Assembly: GCA_033032865.1 (NCBI GenBank)
Contig: JAWHQI010000019.1
Span: forward strand, 18,208,001-18,272,000
DNA length: 64,000 nucleotides
Origin: Dactylorhiza incarnata
Taxonomy: Eukaryota > Streptophyta > Magnoliopsida > Asparagales > Orchidaceae
Direction of reading: 5' to 3'
Shown piece by piece: positions 1 to 9,260 of this stretch. Under the pieces are notes generated by a model. It searched no databases, had not been told where the DNA came from, and saw only the letters and a list, made by a program, of their open reading frames with translations. The stretch's first letter is position 1. The number at the start of each line of letters is the position of its first letter. The translations under genes and the position numbers were made by a program.

Positions 1-93
1 AAATGCAGTTTGAGATATGACAGATTCAGTTCATATCAACAAATTCCGAAAGCTGAAGGCAAGAAATTCAGAATTCAGAAATTAGGAATTTGA
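1..93 (+). pseudogene. 3' end of the downstream ORF of element C (partial)
   Basis: The window opens inside element C. Frame 1 stays open from base 1 to a TGA at 91-93 and gives a short, basic, Lys/Gln-rich tail. It lies about 220 bases upstream of a polypurine tract and an LTR start. The intact element A has the same layout: its 854-codon ORF also ends in a basic Lys-rich tail upstream of its polypurine tract. I therefore infer that this is the C-terminus of the equivalent ORF of a SIRE-like Copia element. The match is in position and composition, not in clear sequence identity, so it is tentative. Only 30 codons are in the window. Confidence 0.35.
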
Positions 94-314
94 AAGGCAA
101 ATCACATTCAAGCCTCCTTCAGAGAAAGTCAAAAGGTTCTGATTATATGTTTATATTATTTTTGATTTCAATGTAAAATTTCAAAACTCAGAGTATCATA
201 TTTTATATCTACTGAAATGTTTAAAATCTGACACAAATATATGCTCTGTTGTTTTGTTGTTTATTTTATTAATTGATTTTGTCAAATAGTGTCCTAACCC
301 AAATAGGGGGATAT
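94..314 (+). other. 3' untranslated part and polypurine tract of element C
   Basis: This is AT-rich noncoding sequence ending in AAATAGGGGGATAT at 301-314, just before TGTTGG. The same kind of tract (AAATAGGGGGAGAT) precedes the 3' LTR of element A at 12008-12021, so this is the plus-strand primer of C. Confidence 0.7.
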
Positions 315-490
315 TGTTGGAACAACCCTATTACTGATTTGGGCTAGGATCACTATCTGTTGACTAGGACTAAGTTGACCCCAATGTTTAGTCTAAAGGG
401 TCAAGGTTTTAGGCTGTTAGAACTTAGGAAAAGCTTAGTTTTTGCTTTCGACAAAATGCATACTGCGTTCGACGAATGTCTTGCTTCAGC

Positions 491-815
491 GGACGACGAT
501 TTTGCCCAGTCTCAGCGGTCGACGAATTTGTCCAGTCTCAGTGGTCGACGAATTTGCCCAGTCTCAGCAGTCGACGAATTTGCCAGTCTCAGAGGTCGAC
601 GAATTTGTCCAGTCTCAGCGGTCGACGATTTTGCCCAGTCTCAGCGGTCGACGAATTTGTCTAGTCTCAGCGGTCGACGAATTTGCTCAGTCTCAGCGGT
701 CGACGAATTGGCTCAGTCTCAGTGGTCGACGAATTGGCTCAGTCTCAACGGTCGATGAATTTTCCCATTCTCAGTGGTCGACGAATTTGCCAAGTCCCAA
801 CGGTCGATGAAATAT
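491..815 (+). repeat. 26-bp minisatellite in the LTR of C
   Basis: There are about twelve head-to-tail copies of a 26-bp unit built around GTCGACGAATTTG followed by CCCAGTCTCAGCG, with one or two substitutions per copy and one 25-bp copy. Nearly every unit carries the SalI-type palindrome GTCGAC. Further diverged TCGAC motifs continue to about 1000. Units abut directly with no unique spacers, which excludes a CRISPR array. Confidence 0.9.
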
Positions 816-1727
816 CATCTCAGCTCGACTAATTCAATTCTTTCAGCCAGATTTAGCAATTTATCTCTCAGTTCGACAAACCTTACATTGAGATCGACGA
901 ATTCCAGTCTGCGTTCGACGAATCAGCAACAGTTGTTCAGATCGACAAAATCCAACATTCGGTTCGACGAACTCAGTTCTCAAGTCGACGAAAATTTCTC
1001 TTCAGCTTGTTTATTTTAGACATATCAGTTTTATTCTATTCTCCGAACTCAGATCATCAGCAACAGATCTATTCCTATCAAATAAGTCAGGATTTAATCC
1101 TTTCCTTTTATTATTATCTTATTTCGAGAAAATAGTCGTTGACATATTTTGGAAATGGACACTTTCATGGAAAAGGAAAATAAATAAAGTGTATCAGATT
1201 TGCAGTTCCAAGAATATCTCTTCTGAGTATTTTATTCCTTACATAAAAAAATTTGAATTTCAAATATGTCAAAGATTTCTTTAAGGAAAAAGAAAAAGAA
1301 GAAGTAATATAGTATTACAACAGTACAACAAAAAGAAAGAGGAAGAAGAGAGAAAGAAGAAGTTGGGAAAAGATATACAGAAAGAAAAATACAGAGTTCA
1401 TCTTCCTCAAGCGGCAACTCTCTTAATCTCTGAGAACATTAACATTATTCTTTCAGTATTTTGCTGCAGGTTCAAAATCTTCAAGAGCAACAATAATCTG
1501 AGAAACCTTTGTCTCTCAGATTCATCAGCTATCAAGGAAGAGATTCATATTCAAGAGAAAGCTCCATCCTCAACTGTCAACTATTTTCTATCAGACAGGG
1601 GGAGCTTTACATCAACACATTCCACTAGTCTTCTCTCAGATTATTGACAGAGAAGAACTTCATAACCCTTTTTATTCCATCTTGTACATGGTTCTAACTC
1701 CCTTCAAAAGTTAAACCCTTGGTGGCA

Positions 1728-1823
1728 GGGCACCTGATCAAAAACCTGTGGTTGGTTTGAGCACCTGATCAAAAGCTCATTGGTGTTTGGACACCTGATC
1801 AAAAATCCATTGGTGATAGGGCA
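1728..1823 (+). repeat. About 31-bp tandem repeat around CACCTGATCAA
   Basis: Three copies beginning CACCTGATCAA lie here and a fourth lies at 13414-13440 across the A insertion. Element A is inserted within this array, and the 5-bp duplication GGGCA (1819-1823 and 13410-13414) is part of the repeat. Confidence 0.7.
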
Positions 1824-3244
1824 TGTTGGGTATTGTATCCACAATAGCCCTGATATGAAGAAGTCCCCTTCAAACTAAGACGAATTGTAATTGTATTTGA
1901 TTATGCACTTTAGCTGTGATGTGACAGGTTATTCCACTCTAAGTACAAACCAATGTCAGGTTTCAATGAGTCGTCAAACACAGGCCTGTGCAATGTAATC
2001 CCTCATTGTATAGACCAAAGTGTTGGCTCATGTGAAATCTCTCTATTGGGATGTACTTCATTTACAAAGTGCTAGAGAAGAAGGACTGGAGCTGTTGATG
2101 GAATCATTTGAGAATTTTCCTAAGTAAAATTCGATTATATCATTTAGAACATATAGTCGAATTCGACTATATGGTTTGAATGGATATAACCGAATTCGGC
2201 TAATCCCTGTCCGAAAGGTTTATTTTTCTAAGTAAAAGAATAGTCGAATTCGAAAAAGAATAGTCGAATTCGACTAATGAAATTCGGTGAATCTGTTTAG
2301 TTGAATCCCTAGAACTGCCGAATTCGACTATATGGTTTAATCGAATAGATTCGGTTAAAGCCATTCGGTTAATCCATTTCGCCGAATCGGTCTGCAGGTA
2401 TTTTTCCGGTTTAATTCGACGGCTCATTCTTTAGGGCATTCCCCATGTACAGTACACGTGGAGCTAGATCCCTAATTCGCGCTTATGACCGTTGGAAGAA
2501 GACCCTATAAATACCTAAGGTTTATTTCTTAATAACCCTAATCGTGAATTGAAAAATCTCTCGCAAACTACGACTGACGGCCGACTTTTCTTGCGCAAAC
2601 ATTTCGTCTCCGTCAAAGCCAGCGATTCGTGATTCGTCTTCATAAGTTCAATCGTCAAGATCAAGATCTACTGATTAGCTCTCATCTTCTATTGATCAAG
2701 TCGATTCAAGTTCTCAGATCTAGTTTCAAATTGTCTTCAAGATTTCTTTATTCTTCATTTTCAAAGAATTGAAGTTTATTGCTAAGAAGAAGAAATCTAT
2801 CTCTCAAGATCTGAAGAAGAACTTCATCAGAAGTTTAAAAAGATTGTTTTTCAATTTACTATTGTTGTAAGAACCATATCTTATATCTTGTAGGAAGCTT
2901 GCTTCCGAGTTATTGTGTAGATCCTTGTTTGAGGATCGAGTTGTAGGAGTTGTTTTACTCCGAGTTGTAGGAGTGGTGTACTCTGAGTTGTAGGAGTTTT
3001 GACTCCGAGGTGTAAGATTATTGTTAATCTGAGATTGGTGAAGTAGCCGAGTCTAGCCTCGAAGTGCTAGATTGGCGAGGCGGGAAAGAGGACTACCCAC
3101 ATCGGGGAACCTCTATAAAATCCTTGTGTCTGTGCTGTGCATTATTGTGTGTATTTCTGTGTTACATTTTAATTTCGCGTAAAGACATAGAATCCACCTA
3201 TTCACCCCCCTCTAGGTGATTTAGGCCGCAACTAGATACTTTCA
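1824..3244 (+). repeat. 5' LTR of element A
   Basis: It runs from TGTTGGGTATT to ...AGATACTTTCA and matches 12022-13409. The U3 part (2120-2440) is packed with GAATTCGAC and CCGAATTCGG motifs. These include a perfect 24-bp palindrome at 2150-2173, whose half is CATATAGTCGAA. Compared with the 3' LTR it has a 20-bp duplication near 2241 and a 13-bp extra segment near 2355. Confidence 0.95.
2506..2513 (+). promoter_or_regulatory. TATA box of the A 5' LTR
   Basis: TATAAATA lies in the context CCCTATAAATACC after the TCGA-rich U3 part. It is conserved in the 3' LTR at 12671-12678. Transcription would start about 30 bases downstream. Confidence 0.75.
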
Positions 3245-3246
3245 AT

Positions 3247-3258
3247 TGGTATCAGAGC
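3247..3258 (+). other. Primer binding site of A (initiator tRNA-Met)
   Basis: TGGTATCAGAGC starts two bases after the end of the 5' LTR. It is the standard complement of the 3' end of plant initiator tRNA-Met. Confidence 0.95.
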
Positions 3259-3322
3259 TAGGTTGTTCGCTATAAGGCTAACACCTTGAACAAGACCTCC
3301 TCATCTAGTTGCTGAAGCAAGT

Positions 3323-5614
3323 ATGTATGGAATGGATAAAGCCAAGGATTCCGTCAAGCTGCCTGTCTGCACCAAAGAAAACTTTCCAATGTGGAAAGAA
3401 AGAGTTAGATTCTACATGGAAGCTGCTGACCCAAGAATCTTTCAGATTGTGGAAGAAGGTCCCCATGTTCCAATGAAACCATCTTCAATAAACTCTGCCA
3501 TCATGATTCCCAAGAAGATGTTGGAACTAACCAAAGATGAGATCGCTCTAGTCGCCCTAGATAAGAAGGCAAAGAACATCATAGCAGGTGCAGTTGATGA
3601 TTCCATGTTGCAAAATCTGCTTCACTGCAAGTCTGCTAAAGAAATGTGGGATTCTCTAGTCGTTCTGATGGAAGGGACAGAAGAGGTAAGGGATGATCGA
3701 AGATCGTTGCTGAATCAAGAATACGAAGCATTTAAGAAAAATCCTAGTGACTCCATTTCTGACACCTACGAGAAGTTCTTCAAGATCGTAAATGGTCTTA
3801 TGAACTATGATCGAGAATTCACAACTGGCGAACTTAATGACAAATTCTTGAGATCCCTGAGGAAAGAATGGGATACCAAGGTTATAGCCATTAGAGAATT
3901 CGGAAAGCTAGGAACCACGGAGCCACAAATGCTGTTTGGTAAGCTCTTGTCCTATGAGTTAAAGTTGAACTCCCGCAAAGCTGAAGAAGAGGGGATCAGG
4001 GCCTCTGGAAGGGAGAAGACCTCTGCTCTAAAAGCTGTAAGTTCAAGAAAGAGCAAGGCTCTCCCACCTGTCAGGAGATCATCTTCTGATGAGGATGAAT
4101 CTAATGCCAGGCACTCAGGTTCAGAGATGTCTGATGGAGAATTTTCTCTGCTCTCCAAGCAATTCAAAAAGCTTTTAAATAAAGAAGGCAGACGAGAGGT
4201 CAATCCTCGATTTCTCATCATAGAAGATCGAACCGTGATGGTGATCATTATAAGAAGAACCATGAAGGTGACAGGTATAAATCTAAACCTAATAAACATC
4301 TTTCTAATGACATTATTTGCTATTGCTGTAATAAGCCAGGACACGTGATTGCGGAATGTCCTTACAAGAAAAAGGAAGGTTCCAAGAAAGAAGATAAGAA
4401 ATCTTTCAAAGGTAAAAGGAAGGAAAAGAGCGGAAAAGAGCTTCATTGCAAAGAAGCCAAAGACTCTGAGCGACGGCGACTCAGAGGAATCAAACACTGA
4501 TGAAGAAGCCTACTTTGGGCTAATGGCACAATCAGATGAGGAAGCGAGCGACTCCTCATACAAGAGGAAGGTAAACCCTCACACTTCTCGTTCCGCCTCT
4601 GGGTATGAAACTGAATCCATAGCAAATGAAGGTTATTCTTCAGAGGAAGAGTCAAAATTAATGACTCAGTATAAAGCCGTTTTGGAAAGATTTGACAAAT
4701 GCCGAGGGATAGTCAAATCTCAAGAAAAAGAGATTGGATCACTCAAGAATTTGGAATCGGATCTGAGAGAGGAAATCGAAAGATTAACTCCACTCAGAGA
4801 TGAAGTCCAATTCTTGAAGGATAAATTAAAAGGCTCTACTGAATTATTAATTCTGAAAGAGAAACTTATAAATGAACTTGAAGATAAGTTGAAGGTAGAA
4901 AGAAAGCTCGTAGAAAGCTTCTCGAAACCAAAGACTATTCTTCCACTCATTGATAAGTTTTTTGCTCCTACGAAGGGTAGTGGCCTTGGCCATGTGGCTG
5001 AAAGTAGTAAGGCTGCTAAGAAACGGGCCGTGAAAGGAAAAGGGAAAGCTGATCAAAGTCCACCTTCATTCAAGAAGGTAGTTTTTCCATCAAATCCATT
5101 CGACCTTGACTCATCCTATGGTCACTTTGCTAGACCAACACATGTTGAATCTAGCAATAGATATCAAGGATGGAGCCGACCCCGGAACTTTGACACGACT
5201 CCTTTCAAGGTTCCTTATGAAGAAATAATTCTGAAGGATCATGGTCCATTTGTCCATGGATCAACTGCTAAGAAAGCACCAAAAGTTAAATCTGTCGGTG
5301 CCAAGACTGATGAGAAGAAGGAGCCTTGTGTTTGCTGCAATCACGAGGCCTCTACTTCTAAGAAGGTTGCTCCTACTAGACCTCCCGTTCAAAAGGTAAA
5401 GAAGGAGAACAAGAGAAGGTACAACAGATTTGACTGTTAGTGCTGTGGCAAAGTTGGTCACTTCGCCATTGATTGCTGGTTTAATTATAGTTATGTTAAA
5501 ACCCCACGAGGTAACAATGCAAGAGTGACTCCTCGCAGTGTTAACACTCCAAATGGCGGTCATCTGACAAGAAGCCAAGGACCCAAATCCGTTTGGGTTC
5601 CTAAGGGAAATTGA
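3323..5614 (+). pseudogene. gag: gag of element A (broken)
   Basis: This encodes the structural Gag protein of the virus-like particle. The ATG at 3323 opens a Copia UBN2-type capsid region (about residues 1-230). A Lys/Ser-rich linker, an acidic stretch (SDEEA) and a long predicted coiled coil (about 4650-4930) follow. There are two zinc knuckles. The first (CYCC...GHVIAEC, 4320-4365) reads only in the +1 frame, while the flanking sequence reads in the original frame, so two compensating shifts lie near 4190 and 4440. The original frame also has a TGA at 4346-4348. A TAG at 5438-5440 falls inside the second knuckle (CCGKVGHFAIDC). The frame ends at 5612-5614, 8 bases before the protease frame opens. 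Two knuckles plus a coiled coil fit the long Gag of SIRE elements. Confidence 0.88.
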
Positions 5615-5621
5615 TTATTGA

Positions 5622-8600
5622 TTGCAGGTATGTCCAAAGGCCAATTCAAATCCAATATGGTACTTGGACAGTGGATGTTCTCGGCACATGACCGGAACAA
5701 GAAGTTTATTACAAGAGTATACCCCTGTGAAAGATGGACCAAAAGTTATTTTTAGCGAGTCTGATCGGGGAATCACGAAAGGCTACGGTATGATTACCAA
5801 CGGTATAGTCTCTTTCACAGACGTGGCTTATGTTAAAGGATTACAACATAATCTCATTAGCATAAGTCAAATATGTGACAAAGGCTATATGGTAGAATTC
5901 TACAAGGACAAGTGATTGATAAAGTCGTCTGATACGTCAGAAACAATTTTAACAGGCACTCGTAGTAGGAATATCTTCTGCTTAAATTTCCTTTGTTTAG
6001 ACTCTTCTACACTAGTGTGTCTTTTAGCAAAAGATAGTGCATCTCTTTGTGACCAGTGGCACAAGAGACTAGCACATATAAATTTCAAAACTATAAGTAT
6101 GTTATTTTCTCACAATTTAGTTCGTGATGCTCCAGATGTTAAGTGCATTAAAGAAAGACCGTGTCATGCATGCCAAATGGGTAAGCAGACTCGGGCTACC
6201 TTTAAAAGCATTATTGGCAAAGATTCTACCAGATGCTTATATCTGCTCCATATGGACTTATTTGGTCCCATGCCAATCCGAAGTTTAGGAGGTAAGTCTT
6301 ATACGTTGGTTATTGTTGATGACTACTCACGTTTTGCTTGGGTATTCTTTTTGAAACACAAGTCAGACACCTTTGCTTCTTTCACCACATTCATCAAGCA
6401 AATCCAAAATGAGTTGGAATGTTCTGTGGTCAAAATCAGAAGTGATCATGGTACAGAATTCAAGTCTGGAGCTATGACCGAATTTTGTGAAAGCCTAGGT
6501 ATCTTTCATGAGTTTTCCTCTCCCCGCACTCCACAACAAAATGGAGTAGCTGAGAGAAAGAATAGAACACTCATAGAGGCTTGCAGAACAATGTTGAGTG
6601 ACTCTTCACTACCAGAATACTTCTGGGCTGAAGGCATCAACACTGCTTGCCACGTGCAAAACAGAGCACTGATCAACAAGAATCATCATAAGACTCCTTA
6701 CGAACTTCTGAAAGGCAAGAAACCAACCCTGTCTTATTTTAGAATTTTTGGTAGTAAATGCTTCGTACTTAATAACGGGAAATATTACAAAACTAAATTT
6801 AGTGAAAAATGTTTTGAAGGTATTTTTGTAGGTTATAGTAGCCATAGTAAGGCATATAGGATTTTCAACAAGAAAACCCTGGTTGTAGAAGAAACTTATA
6901 ATGTTATATTTGATGAGACGAGTATGCTTCAAAGCAGCTCTTCTAGTGTCTTTGTTGAACATGCAGATGCAAGGTTCAAGGAACTAAACTTAGAAGAAGT
7001 TGTAAAGGAAGACGTTCCAAAGTCTATTGAAGTGAATATTCCGTCTACATGTGAGGAAGATGAACCTCAAGAAGATGAAGATGTACCTGAAGTGCAGGAA
7101 CCTCATGGTCATCTAAATGCTGGAATGATCAGACATTTAAGGGACCATCCTGCTGAGCAAATTATCGGAGATACCCATGTCGGTGTAAGAACTAGAAGAG
7201 GTACAGCTAATGAAGTTTTGCATTTAAGCTTTCTATCACAGGTTGAGCCAAAGAAATTCGATGAAGCAAAGAACGATGCTTCATGGATCATCGCAATGCG
7301 AGAGGAACTCAATCAGTTTAAGAGATGCAAAGTGTGGAAGCTTGTACCCAGACCCAAAGGACAGAATGTCATCGGAACAAAATGGGTATTCATAAACAAG
7401 CTGGACGAAGATGGTGTGATCTTCAAGAACAAGGCCAGACTTGTTTCTCAAGGGTACAGACAAGAAGAAGGGATCGACTTCGATCAAACATTTGCTCCCG
7501 TGGCAAGGCTAGAAGCAATTCGGTTGTTTCTAGCGTATGCTGCTCACAAAGGATTTAAGGTCTATCAAATGGACGTGAAGTCAGCCTTCCTTAATGGTGT
7601 GATATAAAGGAAGAAGTATACGTAGAACAACCCCCAGGTTTCGTTGACTCCTCTTTTCCTGATTATGTCTATTTCTTACGAAAAGCTTTATATGGTCTCA
7701 AGCAAGCTCCCCGTGCTTGGTATGAGACGCTGTCTACCTTCCTTCTTGAAAACAAATTCACAAGAGGAAAGATAGACAAGACCTTATTTCTTTTATGGAA
7801 GTAAAAGGCAAGATTTTGCTAGTGCAAATCTATGTCGACGACATCATCTTTGGATCTACCGATGATAATCTCAGCAAAAAGTTCTCTAACTTGATGCAAG
7901 GGAAATTTGAAATGAGCAGTATGGGAGAGCTGAAGTATTTCTTAGGACTTCAGGTAAAGCAATTTGAGGATGGAATTTTCATCTCTCAGACGAAGTTTAC
8001 CAAAGAGTTAATTAAGAAATTCGGAATGGAGAATGCAACCTCTATGAGGACTCCAATGGGTTCAGCTATGTCTCTAGACAAGGATGAGAAAGGGAAACCT
8101 TTTGATGAAACCAAGTTTAGGAGCATAATTAGATCCTTGCTCTAACTTACTGCGAGTAGACCGGATATAATGTTCTCAACATGCGTTTGTGCTAGATTTC
8201 AGGTGAACACTAAGGAATCTCACTACTCCGCTGCAAAGAGGATTTTGAGATACCTTAAAGGCACACCAAATCTTGGCTTATGGTACCCAAGAAGTAATGA
8301 TTTTGAGCTAATAGGTTTTTCAGATGCTGATTTTGCAGGAAGCAAAGACGACAGGAAAAGTACTTCAGGAACGTGCCAATTCTTAGGGAAACGGCTTATC
8401 TCCTGCAGTAGCAAGAAACAAAATTGTGTTGCTATTTCAACCGCTGAATCGGAGTATATCTCCGCAGGCAGTTGTTGTGCACAATTGCTGTGGATTAGGA
8501 ACCAACTTGAAGACTACAATTTGAAGCTTAAGGAAATTCCTATGTACTGTGATTCATCAAGCGCTATTGCAATTGCCAATAATCTGGTGTCTCACAGCAG

Positions 8601-8778
8601 GACGAAGCACATTGAGATCTGTTACCACTTCATCCGGGAGCATGTGGAGTACAAGGACATTGATCTTAGGTATGTCCCGACGGATCGGCAAATTGCAGAC
8701 ATTTTCACAAAGCCGCTCGACGAATCAAAGTTCAACTATTTCAAAATGGAGCTTGGCTTGTTAAACAAAGAATCTTAG
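5622..8778 (+). pseudogene. pol: pol of element A: protease, integrase, RT, RNase H (broken)
   Basis: The domains run in Copia order. The protease has YLDSGCSRHMTG near 5660-5695. A TGA at 5913-5915 is followed in the same frame by the integrase, with its His/Cys finger (HKRLAH ... CHACQMGK) and catalytic core ([26 protein letters not shown]). RT then begins ([20 protein letters not shown]) and hits a frameshift and TAA at about 7604. It continues in a second frame ([11 protein letters not shown]) and shifts again near 7785. The active site IYVDDIIFG is at 7828-7854. A TAA at 8143-8145 interrupts LL-LTASRPD. RNase H is complete (FSDADFAG, AESEYISA, CDSSSAI, RTKHIEI) and ends at 8778. Two frameshifts and two stops make this copy non-functional, although every catalytic motif is still readable. 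Confidence 0.92.
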
Positions 8779-9260
8779 AAACAAGCTCAGAAAATCAGAA
8801 AATTCCTTCTCCCAGAAGACAGAAATTTGAATAGTCAAATTTTTCAGAAGATATCATCGAATTGCATTCGACTATACCATTCAGTCGAATTTGGCGATTT
8901 CAATTAACCGAATCCGGCTAATCGAAACCCTTTAACCAAATTCGGCGAATCCTATTAACCGAATTCGGCGAATCCTATTAATCGAATTCGACTAATCCAA
9001 ATAGCCGAATGACGAATCTTCCAGAATTCCTATTTCCTTCTTATCATTTACTGGAATTCGAAGAGACACGATTCAAAATATCAGGTACGCGCTCTCTCTC
9101 CTAATTTCCAACTCTATATAAATGATTCTTAAAAGAGAAATTCGAATGCATCGCACTCCCAAATTCGTCCGTCGCTTCACTTCCTACTCCGAACTCCGTT
9201 CATGCGATCCTTCCGCCGGTTTGTCTCCCTTGATCTTTCTTCTCCAAATTTCCATTTGCA
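8779..9260 (+). promoter_or_regulatory. Spacer between pol and ORF3 of A with promoter-like features
   Basis: This 482-base spacer has two parts. From 8820 to 9025 it is an array of CGAATTCGAC and TTCGGCGAATCCTATTAA motifs resembling the U3 parts of LTRs in the window. From 9110 there is a TATA-like CTATATAAATG (TATATAAA at 9115-9122), then a pyrimidine-rich stretch typical of plant 5' leaders, and the ATG at 9261 about 140 bases downstream. Two ATGs (near 9147 and 9202) precede it out of frame. An internal promoter for the downstream ORF is inferred; it could also be a chance AT-rich tract with splicing used instead. Confidence 0.45.

Larger units (their letters stand above)
315..1823 (+). 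mobile_element. LTR of SIRE-like Copia element C, left part
   Basis: The LTR starts at TGTTGGAACAACCC right after the polypurine tract. It is interrupted at 1823 by element A and resumes at 13415, ending in ...CTCACTTTCA at 13680. Together the two parts make an LTR of about 1.78 kb. It holds a 26-bp minisatellite (491-815), further scattered TCGAC motifs to about 1000 and a roughly 31-bp repeat (1728-1823) in which A landed. Short ORFs across the minisatellite are open in several frames only because the repeat has no stops, so they are not genes. Confidence 0.75.

Noticed and set aside
491..815. CRISPR-like array
   Set aside because: Units abut with no unique spacers, and the context is a plant LTR.
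360..1019. Overlapping ORFs of 62-132 codons across the minisatellite of C
   Set aside because: They are open in three frames only because the 26-bp unit has few stops; the products are simple repeats.
3952..4497. 181-codon minus-strand ORF over gag of A
   Set aside because: It is antisense to clear Gag coding sequence and has no domain.
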